DNA of 64,000 nucleotides from Anaerococcus octavius (GTDB lineage Bacteria; Bacillota; Clostridia; Tissierellales; Peptoniphilaceae): NCBI RefSeq assembly GCF_900445265.1, contig NZ_UFTA01000002.1, positions 1,240,001 to 1,304,000 of the forward strand, read 5' to 3'. Shown piece by piece: positions 48,501 to 56,854 of this stretch (position 1 is its first letter; each line of letters starts with the position of its first letter). The notes under the pieces were generated by a model. It saw only the letters and a program-made list of their open reading frames with translations, ran no database searches and was not told where the DNA came from. The position numbers and the translations under genes were made by a program.

Positions 48501-50568
48501 TGTAATAGTATTTATTTTTATTATTAACTTCTGGATTTAAGCTTGCTTGATCAATGCTTGGATCTTCTACTTCACCAAATCTCAATAGGTCTAGAACATT
48601 CCATTCTACACGAGTATCAGATCTCCTATCAGCTGTGATAGATCTAGTTGAGTCAAAGTAGAAGTTATCATCTATGTCATATTTGATAAAGTTAGGACTA
48701 GCTACTATTCTCTCATCTAGTAAATTGAAAGGTCTGTCCCTATAAATATCAGCCTTACCATCTCCAAGCTTCCATTTGAGAGGAGTTGGGATAGCTTTAT
48801 ATTTAGCTAAAAATTCATTTAGAAGATTATTTATATAGTTTTTATCTGGGTTTATCCTTATACCTAGGGAGTATTGGTCGTGGACTTCACTATCATTATC
48901 TAAAGGCGCCTTAACTCTTATATATAGTTTGTCGCCTACGTTTTTCTTAGCTATATTGTCAAAACCTTGATATAGAAATTCAGACCTTTCTGAAGCAGTA
49001 TCAAAGCCACTAGTATCATTTTCAGCTATAGGGCTTGTTGATACTTTGTATTTGAACCTATCTAGGCCATCTTTTGCACCCATGTATAGAGTGTAGTACA
49101 AATTATTGAAATCTATATCAGCAGCTTTGATTTTACTTGTATCAATTTCTACATCCCACCATACTTCAGGATTTTTAGACATATCTGGGATAGCACTATT
49201 TATTTTATCGCCATTTTGGTATCTAACTGTTGATGAAGAAGTATATTCTACAGAATATGGATATGATGTTGATAATTCAGAACCAGCTTGTAGTGGTTTT
49301 TCTTCTATATCAGATATTTCTAAAGATTCGCCTTTCTTGTCGGAATCTTCTACTATGGTAGCTCTAGATTGGGATTGTTTTTCTTTTATATCTTTAGACG
49401 AGTCCTCATCAGGATCCTCATCATCTTCTTGCTTAGATTTGTCTTCTTTGCTTTTCGTTTCTGCTTTGTGTTTTGGATTTAAAATTTTTCTTCCATTAAA
49501 TACATATTCTTTTGCATTTGTATTTTCTTTTGGTCTTGTTACTAGTTCTACTTTTGCAAGATATCCTTGTGGAACTTGTAAGCTTAGGCTAGGTGAGTAA
49601 TTGAGTGTTTTTGTAAATGATTCGTTTAAAACATAGCCTATTTTGTCTGCTTGGTAAAATTCTATTTTTATTTGACTATCTCTTGTATCTTGATTGTCAT
49701 CTACATTAAAATTGTAAGTAAATTGTTTGTCATCTTTACTATTGATATAATCAGTCCATATAATTTGTTCTGGTGTTGATTGGAATAAGCTTTTTTTAGC
49801 TTCTTTGTATGCACCCTTATATAAATGTAGATCATCTTCTTTTTCTACTAATCGCTCAGTATTGTTTACTATATTTCCTTCATTATCTACACTAACTTCA
49901 TTATTACCTGTTTTTAAAATCTCTAAAGCGTATCTATCTTGTAAAATCTCTTTATCTGATGAAGCTAGGGTAAAGTCTAAGGCTAATTGTGGGGACTTAT
50001 TTGCTAGTTCTTTTTGTGCTTCATCTGATAATTTTGCACTTAAGTAATAAACCATACCGTATTTTGTATGATTTGATGAAACAGCTAGTGTTCTAATATT
50101 GCTTGTAGAATTAAATTCTTTTGGAGTATTTAAAGTGTATTTTACTTCACTTTCCCTGCCATCTTGATCTAAGCCACTAACTTTTTCTAAATTTAGATCT
50201 TCTTGATCTGTGTTTTCTGTAATAGCAAATGTAGTAGTTTCTTCTTTAGTAGATTCTTTACTCGGATCTTTTGCTTTTACTACTATTTTGTAATCCACTT
50301 GTCCTGTAGCTTTAGAAAGAGTTGCTGATTTTTCGATTATGTAATGGTCTCTTTCTTCTGTACTTATTTCACTTTTTAATAAGCTAGGTTGATCTGTTTG
50401 TCTCGGTGTATCATTCTTTATCTCTTGGCTATCCATCACAGATGTACTAGCCGCGTAGGATCGGTCTTGCTTTTGTTTCATAGCAAATGCATCTATAGGC
50501 ACTGCCATGATAACCGCTAGCGTTGAAGCTAGCAATTTTACTGAAAATTGTTGAAATTTGTTGTTCAT
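42589..50568 (-). CDS. Giant CnaB adhesin (2659 residues), LPSTG-anchored, possible thioester domain
   Basis: The signal peptide (about 1-29) is followed by the N-terminal domain shared with the two flanking genes (about 60-380), an acidic linker and an adhesin region (about 440-1120). The adhesin region contains the only cysteine I can find, Cys807 in IVQCFNDGY. The CFN context resembles thioester adhesin domains that bond covalently to host amines. About eleven CnaB-type domains then run to about residue 2600, closing with patterns such as YKLEETKAPAGY. The anchor is LPSTGG (2615 on), almost identical in sequence to that of the 3996-residue paralogue. Role: wall-anchored adhesin. It starts behind GGGAG; an inverted repeat covers its promoter. 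Confidence 0.87.
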   Translation of the reverse strand: MNNKFQQFSVKLLASTLAVIMAVPIDAFAMKQKQDRSYAASTSVMDSQEIKNDTPRQTDQPSLLKSEISTEERDHYIIEKSATLSKATGQVDYKIVVKAKDPSKESTKEETTTFAITENTDQEDLNLEKVSGLDQDGRESEVKYTLNTPKEFNSTSNIRTLAVSSNHTKYGMVYYLSAKLSDEAQKELANKSPQLALDFTLASSDKEILQDRYALEILKTGNNEVSVDNEGNIVNNTERLVEKEDDLHLYKGAYKEAKKSLFQSTPEQIIWTDYINSKDDKQFTYNFNVDDNQDTRDSQIKIEFYQADKIGYVLNESFTKTLNYSPSLSLQVPQGYLAKVELVTRPKENTNAKEYVFNGRKILNPKHKAETKSKEDKSKQEDDEDPDEDSSKDIKEKQSQSRATIVEDSDKKGESLEISDIEEKPLQAGSELSTSYPYSVEYTSSSTVRYQNGDKINSAIPDMSKNPEVWWDVEIDTSKIKAADIDFNNLYYTLYMGAKDGLDRFKYKVSTSPIAENDTSGFDTASERSEFLYQGFDNIAKKNVGDKLYIRVKAPLDNDSEVHDQYSLGIRINPDKNYINNLLNEFLAKYKAIPTPLKWKLGDGKADIYRDRPFNLLDERIVASPNFIKYDIDDNFYFDSTRSITADRRSDTRVEWNVLDLLRFGEVEDPSIDQASLNPEVNNKNKYYYRPNLTGGYSRVNNASDVKTKKGEFYPGTIVAYNFDRQEASPHTNYKLDLTLKEKENLFKDQLDNQMNNRNQLTDPVGGTVNAYTYKYPPAAIDDQYLAYNENPFAIMRINQTFEIVQCFNDGYRDPTSSGNDIIGLQRIEDPEAVFLYDMLAGNNADYAKKNFKPGAKYNKQKTSDEEALSDEEALKDTLERAYYYTNQVVEEKEKETKQKIPRQVEAFLYQKMVHLITNNKDLDEQYGVDTGIDPSVKNWTNINTTLTGNKDGDYYKGTDDQKRQIPDNERKVQGYDGNALDEAERLANEAKTLLENSYTNDDWDKTKADSVELIFYKHNDKRTVQNLITAKIRKPINAQKITVDGAKLEGAEFTFTSRQTGESVKWTSQEDNTNNPLFLKPGQYYVDETKEPEGYSKLETFLIEIKEEEINPDEGPYPQYGLDIHVNDGYKYSLSILNPETVQKDGSGNPLVTVDDKDTLNLTIKNESKLGEIDFTKVNNSGRQLDGAEFTLTKITNEKDLKSIDKNGETPVYQKTSTGNNGKFTFASIPVGTYKLEETKAPAGYQAIEPLILKATKGENDEVTVTFNDKEIQRTKKIINQAPSTELSFRKVKNEGGKLVPIDSGTGKFRLYSTSTSDGSDYDRTVSPTATFIPADKENNTQALEVGEFRFTDIVAGDYILVEEQAPVGFQKPNNPFWRVKVIENKDNSGQLTYEVYRLSDNKEIRPEKILRGENEEEGTTANIENAPRTTKLEFKKYDSKHNQITGDKLVGKDGKPVEFRLHEADYYGNKKDPDSQGKPITADANGVFSIDDLEYSAYYLLEEVNPPAGYTKAADTVLYVAAEAEVTVGEIKVIVRDLTANTITEKGKLLTGIIDYKEDELRGELTVKKTGQSLIEGDNSTVGLRRAYFRLYHATSDFDYANKDFKKVDSKDKSAYYQRVTSGIALTDEDNQPLKIDDLPADQGFATFENLKQGNYILEEYRGPAGYEKDPTPRYVTVDGQGKVTIRKEGEETPEDLNDKGQYEIFNKDESGFRIPLRITKKDESGSPLSGAKFRAVKIIKGQDPKVKYHDEEFDAISAATGLAGDNYIRELTPGIYELTEYQTPRPEFAEASDYLEPLDKNGEPLKWYFEVKRNPDVSDPRSANYMIIDFAFSHTFKETDKFTDAGQDYNNDKWYGKTIYGTEPVNGEDGKVANEDFMKLIKLVPDDGRSNPARPDAPYKGINDLEVTNVKKTTNFDFIKADDYSRAIEGAKFRLRKLATDDKGEIQKEVLGKEYKFAKDENGKDVYNQDATSNTNEGVIFKDIPAGKYLLEETKAPAGFEKLDKPIIVEFKISPTTGRWEQITITDEDNGINNDYYNNIISYKSDNTGISQIKNKKAYTKLEFTKVDQYGEIVTLSAFRLDKLDKTEKVIEDNNYPQVRRNWNNAQFTFNNLTKGKYKLTETNPTRYQRPNPTYFEVIEDEQTGKLEIEFEEGDPNISFTDNDGVPTDIKFINFDKIDFEFKKVGDNDNPLYRAGFRLKKVLTEKGEKGKAIYNNTGDLVSELSDHEYSKKAYSGADGIVSFQDLSQGVYELEETDIPYGYQRLNAQRKWIVIVEKNEKGNSLEVKYDKEYEKSYYKDDDSYKADDANVLTIGGKNNTLTNKSNTTELNFNKVDRDGNVIAKDAKFTLSKLSHDPEDLNKLSELSPITSITLREEDGIFAVTDLDRGIYVLKEKRAPEGYKIAGRKIVLQLIEGKDGKLVINSFEKDNDDKLVQNKADFKYLNNKDNQIKVENDQIPNITFNKVTNGLFTKNKNIESGELEITISPYDETTGEDKTNIKTLSFDLTKTKSTNKIYIEDADGKKKLEDGKYLIKETKAPQGYAKTDRSYLVKITTGEDAKLLEVQDASGNAITNETGELITDTGEQIPKGGLVITDKKGGSNFKIVNNNPSLPSTGGNGTFIGFALIGTAIMIAAIAYYGIYINDKNRRRSNRYNK

Positions 50569-50596
50569 AAATCTCCCTCATGATTTATTTTTTTAT

Positions 50597-50633
50597 ATTA
50601 TAATATTTTTATATGTATAGTAATTTACTATAC
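50597..50633 (-). promoter_or_regulatory. Promoter of the 2659-residue adhesin gene with a 19-bp inverted repeat
   Basis: TATAAT on the minus strand (50597-50602) lacks a consensus -35 box. In its place lies a perfect inverted repeat GTATAGTA-att-TACTATAC (50615-50633), a likely binding site for a dimeric regulator. Confidence 0.6.
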
Positions 50634-50800
50634 TACATTATATAACATAATTAATACAAAATGTAGATTTTTTTAAGTATTTTTAGATAAATACTGAAAA
50701 AAACCAATATATTTACATTTTATATATGCTTATTTGTTTAAAATACTAAAGTTAAAAACTTATAGATTAGTTGAGTTTATAATAAATATTTATATTTTGA

Positions 50801-51640
50801 AATATTTTCTCTCCAGAATGAAGTGAAGCGCAAAGGAGAAATCTTTCTCAAATGATTGGATTTTTTTGATGATGGGGTTTTCTTACTTAATTGCTGCGTT
50901 TGGGAATATCTGAATTTAGGATAGATCTCTCGGCTAAGCTCGAGATGACTATGGGTGTACATATTTGTTTGTAGATGGTTTCCTTATATCTTAATTCAAA
51001 GATTAACACTCGAATTTGATTTTTATTTTTAGATTCTGGAAAACTCCTATGTTTTGGAATACTTGCTCCCCTCCAATTGTCATTTCGACTGGAGCGAAAG
51101 CATAATGGAGAAATCTTTCTCAAATGATTGGATTTTTTTGAGATGGGGTTTTCTTACTTAATTGCTGCACTTAGGAATATCTGAATCTAGGATAGATCTC
51201 TCGGCTAAGCTCGAGATGACTATGGGGTAGATTACTTTGTTTATGGCTAGTTTTCTTATTTACTATATTAGATAAAATATTATATTAATTTTAAATACTT
51301 GGAAAACTCCTATGTTTTGGAATACTTGCTCCCCTCCAATTGTCATTTCGACTGGAGCGAAAGCGCAATGGAGAAATCTTTCTCAAATGATTGGATTTTC
51401 TTACTTAATTGCTGCGTTTGGGAATATCTGAATTTAGGATAGATCTCTCGGCTAAGCTCGAGATGACGATGAGGTAGATTACTTTGTTTATGGTTGGTTT
51501 TCTTATTTACTATATTAGATAAAATGTTATATTAATTTTAAATACTTGGAAAACTCCTATGTTTTGGAATACTTGCTCCACTCCATTGTCATTTCGACTG
51601 GAGCGAAAGCGTAATGGAGAAATCTTTCTTTGCTGCTGGT
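50801..51640. repeat. Array of about four 250-bp tandem units with internal inverted repeats
   Basis: Units start with GGAAAACTCCTATGTTTTGG at 51038, 51301 and 51549; an older unit lacking this start covers about 50801-50958, and the last is truncated near 51640. Each full unit carries GTCATTTCGACTGGAGCG followed by GGAGAAATCT, and about 120 bases later AGATCTCTCGGCTAAGCTCG followed by AGATGAC. The latter is roughly the inverted counterpart of the former, so each unit can fold into a long hairpin. The spacer between units is repeated too. No transposase is present. The type resembles small non-autonomous extragenic elements. Open frames inside it are not genes. Confidence 0.85.
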
Positions 51641-51689
51641 TTTTCTTATACTCTGTAATTATCTCTATAACACATCATTTCTTTGCACA

Positions 51690-51716
51690 AAAAAACACCT
51701 GAGTCTTGCTCAAGTG
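51690..51716 (-). terminator. Terminator of the 622-residue protein gene
   Basis: CACCTGAG and CTCAAGTG (51696-51703, 51709-51716) form a stem followed by seven T on the minus strand. Confidence 0.85.
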
Positions 51717-51728
51717 CTTTTATTTTTT

Positions 51729-53597
51729 TTATTTTAGCAAATCTCGGACTAGTTTTAAGTCTTTTAGGTATTTTGCTATGGTTGGATATTTTTTTTGTGC
51801 TTGTTCTTTGCTTACTTTCTTTTCTGAATTTTGTGTATCTTTCAATGGATCTAGGGTTACTGTTACTACTTTTTCTAGGTCTTTGTAGACATTTTCGGAA
51901 TAGCCTGGTACTACATTTTTAAAGCTTTGACTAATTGTTGGATTTTCTTCTTTCTTATCTATTGTTTCTAGGGCTTTTTCGTTATTTGCCGATAAATTAT
52001 CTACATCATCTAGTAAAACTTTGATATTTTCAAGTTCTTCTTTATTATCTAAGACCTTATTTGCTTCTATTGATAGTTTAACTTGATCGATAATCTCATC
52101 AATTTTTTCGTTATTTTTATCTACATCTGTTAATAATTCGTAAGTTTCATCATCAATTGACTTATTTAAATCCATTATCGAATTTACTGCATACTTGCCA
52201 TAGATTTTTTCTAATTCTTCTTGGATAGCTTGGTTTCTATTATCTAGCTCTATTATTAGATTATCCACATCTTGATCAGTATTCGCAGCAATTTTATTGG
52301 TATTTTGGGTCTGATTCATATATAAAAGATATTGTTGATCTACTTCTTGCATAGCTTTTTGAATTTCGATATTTCTATTATCTATATCTTCTTTCAAATC
52401 ATCGACATCCACTTCATCTTTATCATTTTTGCTATCGGAAGAATTTTCATTTAAAACTACAGTCTTTAATTGATCCCCTGATGATTCTTCTGGACTAGCT
52501 TGCTTGCTATCAATAGCTTTCATTTCTGATAAAATAGCTTTATTTCTATAATCTATATCTTTGCTTAGTTGTGATAAGTCATTTTCTTTAGAACTTGCTA
52601 CTGAATTTTTGTCTACATTTTGAATTTCTTCTTTGATTTTTTTATCATTTGCATCAATAGTAGCTTTTAGTGAATCTACTTCGCTTGTGGTATCTTTTGA
52701 TTCATCTGTCTTTTCATCTCTTTTAAGCTTTGAATCATTTGCTGTAAATACTGTTTCTTCTTGGTCTACATTTGATTTAAATGTTATTTTCACTCCACCA
52801 TTTGCTGGTAAAAGCAAGTTTTCTATGTTTCCAAAGTCGTAATCAGCACTATTTTCTTCTACAAGCCCATCTTTGCTTGCTTTATAAGTTTGGATAGTTA
52901 TTTTGCTTAAGTCTTTTTGATTATTACTTAATTTAAAATCATAATTTGCTAGTATATCTTTATTTGAATCATTTAATAAAAAGTCTGACCATTCTATAGT
53001 TTTTTCATCTAAGAACTTTCCATAGAGCATAGAGTTTAACTTATTAGCATCATTAGCTTTTAGTATATCTTTGCCATTTTCATCTTTAGCAATAAAAGAA
53101 TTCACTCTTTTGCTAGCAAATGCCGTTTGGCTATCATTTGCTATTATGTAGTCAAAAGCAAAGTTATCTGTCATACCTTCTTTTATATGCGCTTTTAATT
53201 TTATGCTAGTTTGGTCTTCTAGATCTATTGTAATTTTTTTAAGACCTGATTCATTTGCTACTTTTACTTTGTCTTGGCTAATATTTTCATCACTTTCTAG
53301 GTCAAGATTTTCTAAGTTAGAATTTTCTCTTAGGTAAAATATCGCTTGTAATTTATCTTTTTTATTTGTTTTTGCAATATTTATTGTATATTTGATAGCA
53401 CTATCTTCTTTATCAAAGTCCATATCAAGGCTTGGTGATAGTAGACTATCTTTTTGTCCATTATCGCTTGTTTTTTCATCGCTAGTTAAGCTTAGCATTT
53501 CTTTTTCTACTTCATCACTTGCATGGGCAGTAACTGGCAATACTAGGGTTAGTGCCAGGGCTAAGCATGTGTAGCTTTTAATTTTTTTTACTTTCAT
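51729..53597 (-). CDS. Secreted protein sharing the giant adhesins' N-terminal domain, with coiled-coil repeats
   Basis: The 622-residue protein has a signal peptide (about 1-26). Its N-terminal domain (about 45-300) aligns with residues 60-370 of both giant adhesins: TIEWSDFLLN here against QIVWTDYINP, and ITIQTYKASKDG against IKIEFYQATDKG. Four repeats of about 28-30 residues follow (starting near 306, 340, 399 and 444) with the pattern IDxRNxxIxxEMxxVD, then a weaker fifth and a helical tail. No sorting signal or lipobox exists, so the protein is released or held by interaction. The family is not recognised. It starts behind GGAGG. Confidence 0.82.
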   Translation of the reverse strand: MKVKKIKSYTCLALALTLVLPVTAHASDEVEKEMLSLTSDEKTSDNGQKDSLLSPSLDMDFDKEDSAIKYTINIAKTNKKDKLQAIFYLRENSNLENLDLESDENISQDKVKVANESGLKKITIDLEDQTSIKLKAHIKEGMTDNFAFDYIIANDSQTAFASKRVNSFIAKDENGKDILKANDANKLNSMLYGKFLDEKTIEWSDFLLNDSNKDILANYDFKLSNNQKDLSKITIQTYKASKDGLVEENSADYDFGNIENLLLPANGGVKITFKSNVDQEETVFTANDSKLKRDEKTDESKDTTSEVDSLKATIDANDKKIKEEIQNVDKNSVASSKENDLSQLSKDIDYRNKAILSEMKAIDSKQASPEESSGDQLKTVVLNENSSDSKNDKDEVDVDDLKEDIDNRNIEIQKAMQEVDQQYLLYMNQTQNTNKIAANTDQDVDNLIIELDNRNQAIQEELEKIYGKYAVNSIMDLNKSIDDETYELLTDVDKNNEKIDEIIDQVKLSIEANKVLDNKEELENIKVLLDDVDNLSANNEKALETIDKKEENPTISQSFKNVVPGYSENVYKDLEKVVTVTLDPLKDTQNSEKKVSKEQAQKKYPTIAKYLKDLKLVRDLLK

Positions 53598-53690
53598 GAA
53601 TCCTCCAAATTTGCTTTATTATATTAAAATATATATCAATATTCAATTATTTAGCTGATAATCCAAGATATTAATATTTTTAAGAATAAA

Positions 53691-53735
53691 AAAAACCTTA
53701 ATTACAATAATTCTTATCTATATAGTACCATAAGG
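53691..53735 (-). terminator. Possible terminator of the ECF transporter operon
   Basis: CCTTA and TAAGG flank a long AT-rich loop and are followed by eight T on the minus strand. The stem is short, so this is tentative. Confidence 0.4.
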
Positions 53736-53766
53736 CTTGGCATTAAAAAAATATATTTTTAGTATT

Positions 53767-54594
53767 TTAAAAAGGATTATAGAATCTACCACCATTTACT
53801 GAAAATAAATATATGCCTAGGACAGTAATAATAGCAGAAATAACTATAGCAACTATATCTATTTTTTTAAAGGGTCTATAGGAGATCCATGTTCTAGTAC
53901 TCTCCTTGCCAAAACGCCTAAGTTCCATAGCTTGGCTTATAGTTTCTATACGGTTTAAGCTATCAAATATTAAAGGCCAAATAATATTTGATGATGCCTT
54001 CATTCTCTGCCCCAAACTTGCTTTTTTGCTCATTTCTATACCTCTTGCTTGACTAGCTAATTTTATATCATTGTATGAGTTTTGTATATCGGGAATATAT
54101 CTTAAAGCTAAAGATACAGAATAGCTCACCTTGTAGCTAATCCCTATTTTATTTAAACTAGAGGCAAATTCACTAGGACTTGTTGTAAAAATAAATATTA
54201 ATGCAAGTGGTATGGTTGAAAAATATTTTATAGCTACATTTAACTCATAAAAAAGTTGTTCTTTAGTTAGGGAATATCTACCTAATCCTTCTTTTATAAG
54301 ACTTCTACTATTATATAAATTTACACCATATTCTGGTTCAAAAATATATATAGCAAGCAAATTTAGTATTGCAAAAACAAGAACAAATTTTACGACATAG
54401 CTTACTGCTTGCCAAGGAATCTCTGCTATTTTAAATAAAATAAGAGAAAGCAATGTTACAAAAAATAAAAATCTGGTGTCATAGCTAGTCATTACAATGA
54501 TTGAAAGCATCAAAAAGCAAATTAGCTTAGTTGTCCCAGAAAGCCTATGAATGATAGTATCATTTTCTATGTAACCTAGTATTTTATCATTCAT
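53767..54594 (-). CDS. ecfT: ECF transporter T component (EcfT)
   Basis: The 275-residue membrane protein has about five hydrophobic helices and the EcfT coupling motifs: AxxARGIE (SQARGIEMS, about 182-190) and a later ARxxG-like region (MELRRFG, about 215). It joins the S component to the ATPases in an energy-coupling-factor vitamin or metabolite importer. Its start overlaps the ATPase stop by ATGA. It is the last gene of a four-gene operon. Confidence 0.9.
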   Translation of the reverse strand: MNDKILGYIENDTIIHRLSGTTKLICFLMLSIIVMTSYDTRFLFFVTLLSLILFKIAEIPWQAVSYVVKFVLVFAILNLLAIYIFEPEYGVNLYNSRSLIKEGLGRYSLTKEQLFYELNVAIKYFSTIPLALIFIFTTSPSEFASSLNKIGISYKVSYSVSLALRYIPDIQNSYNDIKLASQARGIEMSKKASLGQRMKASSNIIWPLIFDSLNRIETISQAMELRRFGKESTRTWISYRPFKKIDIVAIVISAIITVLGIYLFSVNGGRFYNPF

Positions 54595-56297
54595 AGTTCT
54601 CCTCTTTCATAACTTATGAATTTTTCTATAAATTCTTCTGGATCATAATCAATAGCTCTAGCAAGCTTTGATAAAGATGTTTCTGCAAGAGACGCTTTTT
54701 CTAATAAATCAACATCTGAAAACAAAGTCTTAGGGCTCGTATCTGCTAAAAGTCTAGTTTCTGCAAAAACTAGAGATCTTTGTGTGTATTCTTGAATAAG
54801 GTGCATATCATGGGAAATCATCAAAATTGTTAGATTATAATCTTTATTTAGCTTATGAATAAATTCCATTATTTCTGTATAATGCCTATAATCTTGTCCT
54901 GCTGTAGGTTCATCTAAAATAAGTATTTCTGGATTTAAAATTAATATTGACGCTATGCTTACCCTTCTTTTTTGCCCATAAGAAAGCGCTGAAATAGGCC
55001 AATTTCTAAAGGGAAATAAACCGCATATTTTAAGGACTTTTTCTGTTTTAAAGTCAATCTCTTCCTTGCTAGCACCACGAAGTTTAAGTCCAAATCCTAC
55101 TTCCTCACTTACATTGGTCTTGGAAATCATTGCATTTGGGTTTTGCAAAACATAGCCGATTTTTTCAGCTATTTGCTTTATAGATAAGTTCTTAGTATCA
55201 GTACCGTTTAAAAGAATTTGTCCCCTACTAGGTCTTAAAAATCCGCATAAAAGCTTAGCCAGTGTTGATTTACCAGCTCCATTTTGTCCTACAATACTAA
55301 GAACATCACCTTTATTTATAGTAAAGTTTACATCTTTAAGTACTGGATTATAGCCATCATAGGCAAAAGATAAGTCTTTTACTTTTAGGATAGCTTCTTT
55401 TTTATAGCTTAAATCTATAATATTTATTTTATCTGCCCATGATTTTAGCATATCTTTGTCATTTTTACTTAAAGTTATATTATCAAAAGATCCAAGATTC
55501 TGTATTCTAGATAAATCTATAGCTGCGTACTCTAGAGCATTTATATATAGAGGTTTTCTTACACCTATTTTATCTAAAACATCTGATTTTAGGATAGCAC
55601 TAGGACTATCATCTTTTAAAATCTCTCCTTCATCTACTACTAAAATACGGTCTGGATTTAAATTTAGAGTTTCTTCTAGCCTGTGTTCTATAACTATAAC
55701 TGTATAATTATACTTTTTATTAAGCTCATCAACTAATCTCATAGTAGCAAGGCCACTAGCTGGATCTAAATTTGCCAGTGGCTCATCTAAAAGTAAAATA
55801 GGAGTTTCTGAAACCAAGACTCCTGCTAGGGATACGCGCTGTTTTTGCCCACCTGAAATTTCATTTGGCTTATGGTCTAATAAACTCACTATGCTTAGGT
55901 TATTAGCCCACATTTTTACTATTTCTATCATTTTTTCTTGGCATACATTATCATTTTCCAAGGAAAATGCAATATCTTCTAAGACGGTCAATCCTACAAA
56001 TTGTCCATCTGTATCTTGTAATACGCTTCCAACCAAAAGCGATATATCAAAAATGGAGGAGTTTTCTATATCCTTATCCAGTATTGTTACCTTACCTTTT
56101 ATATCTCCTGCAAAAGTATTGGGTATTTGGCTATTAATAGCCTTAGCCATAGTTGATTTGCCAGATCCACTTGGGCCTATGATTACAATTTTCTCACCTT
56201 TTCTTGCTTTAAAATTAATATTTTTGAGTGTAGGTTCTTGTTGGGACTTATATTTAAATGTAAAGTTTTCAAATTTGATTAAAGTTTGATTTTCCAA
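54591..56297 (-). CDS. ecfA: ECF transporter ATPase, fused A1-A2
   Basis: The 568-residue protein contains two complete ABC ATPase domains. The first has Walker A GPSGSGKST (about 38), signature ISGGQKQRV and LLLDEPLANLDP; the second has GQNGAGKST (about 335), LSYGQKRRVSIAS and ILILDEPTAGQD. The universal ECF modules use two separate ATPase genes; dedicated systems often use this fused form. The start is TTG at 56295-56297, three bases after the S-component stop. It powers the adjacent S and T components. Confidence 0.92.
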   Translation of the reverse strand: MENQTLIKFENFTFKYKSQQEPTLKNINFKARKGEKIVIIGPSGSGKSTMAKAINSQIPNTFAGDIKGKVTILDKDIENSSIFDISLLVGSVLQDTDGQFVGLTVLEDIAFSLENDNVCQEKMIEIVKMWANNLSIVSLLDHKPNEISGGQKQRVSLAGVLVSETPILLLDEPLANLDPASGLATMRLVDELNKKYNYTVIVIEHRLEETLNLNPDRILVVDEGEILKDDSPSAILKSDVLDKIGVRKPLYINALEYAAIDLSRIQNLGSFDNITLSKNDKDMLKSWADKINIIDLSYKKEAILKVKDLSFAYDGYNPVLKDVNFTINKGDVLSIVGQNGAGKSTLAKLLCGFLRPSRGQILLNGTDTKNLSIKQIAEKIGYVLQNPNAMISKTNVSEEVGFGLKLRGASKEEIDFKTEKVLKICGLFPFRNWPISALSYGQKRRVSIASILILNPEILILDEPTAGQDYRHYTEIMEFIHKLNKDYNLTILMISHDMHLIQEYTQRSLVFAETRLLADTSPKTLFSDVDLLEKASLAETSLSKLARAIDYDPEEFIEKFISYERGEL

Positions 56298-56300
56298 TTT

Positions 56301-56852
56301 TTAGTCTCTTTTTAAACTATTTTCTGGTGTACGGGTTTTAGTATAGGCAATAATTAAAAGTGTGCCTATGATAGCTACAGATAATGAATTTGTAAGGGCT
56401 GCTACAATTCCTTGAACAAAAACTTTATTAGCTGGTTCTGAGTATATTAGTATATCTAAAGCTGGAGCAACTAGTGCCCAAGCTACTAAATTTGTCAAAA
56501 CTTGTCCAATATTAAATTTAATAATATCTGATTTTTCGAATTTTCCATTTTCTACATCTAGCTTTTTTGCAGCTAGTCCATATCCTACTCCAGTAATACC
56601 TGATGAAATAACCCAGCTAATCCAAAGTCCATAGGTTAGTAAATCTTTTACAGCATGACCTATAAAACCTATAAGACCTCCTACAACAGGTCCAAACAAA
56701 ACACTCATTAAGGCTAAAAATGGATAGGTTGTTTCTAAAGATGTGTTTGGAATACCAATAGGAATTGATAAAAAACGACCTAAGATAAAAAATACTGCCG
56801 CACCAATTCCAACTGCTACAATTTTTGTGGTGGATGATTGATTTTTATTCAT
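56301..56852 (-). CDS. ECF transporter S component, UPF0397-like
   Basis: The 183-residue membrane protein has five to six helices and the FGPVVGGLIGFIGHAVKDLL segment typical of UPF0397/ECF-riboflavin-like substrate-binding subunits. The S component determines what is imported, but I cannot read the substrate. It lies two bases after the SAM-hydrolase-like gene and directly before the ATPase gene, so all four are coexpressed. Adenosine, methionine or a related compound would fit the enzyme next door (inference). Confidence 0.83.
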   Translation of the reverse strand: MNKNQSSTTKIVAVGIGAAVFFILGRFLSIPIGIPNTSLETTYPFLALMSVLFGPVVGGLIGFIGHAVKDLLTYGLWISWVISSGITGVGYGLAAKKLDVENGKFEKSDIIKFNIGQVLTNLVAWALVAPALDILIYSEPANKVFVQGIVAALTNSLSVAIIGTLLIIAYTKTRTPENSLKRD

Positions 56853-56854
56853 AA

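Noticed and set aside
49106-49600. Plus-strand open frame of 164 codons inside the 2659-residue adhesin gene
   Set aside because: It is antisense to a clear CnaB protein, rich in S, F and L from reverse-reading acidic codons, and has no ribosome binding site.
50777-51123. Two short minus-strand frames in the repeat array
   Set aside because: They are translations of the repeated non-coding unit and overlap each other in different frames.
50801-51640. CRISPR array
   Set aside because: The units are about 250 bp long with repeated spacers, and no cas genes are nearby.
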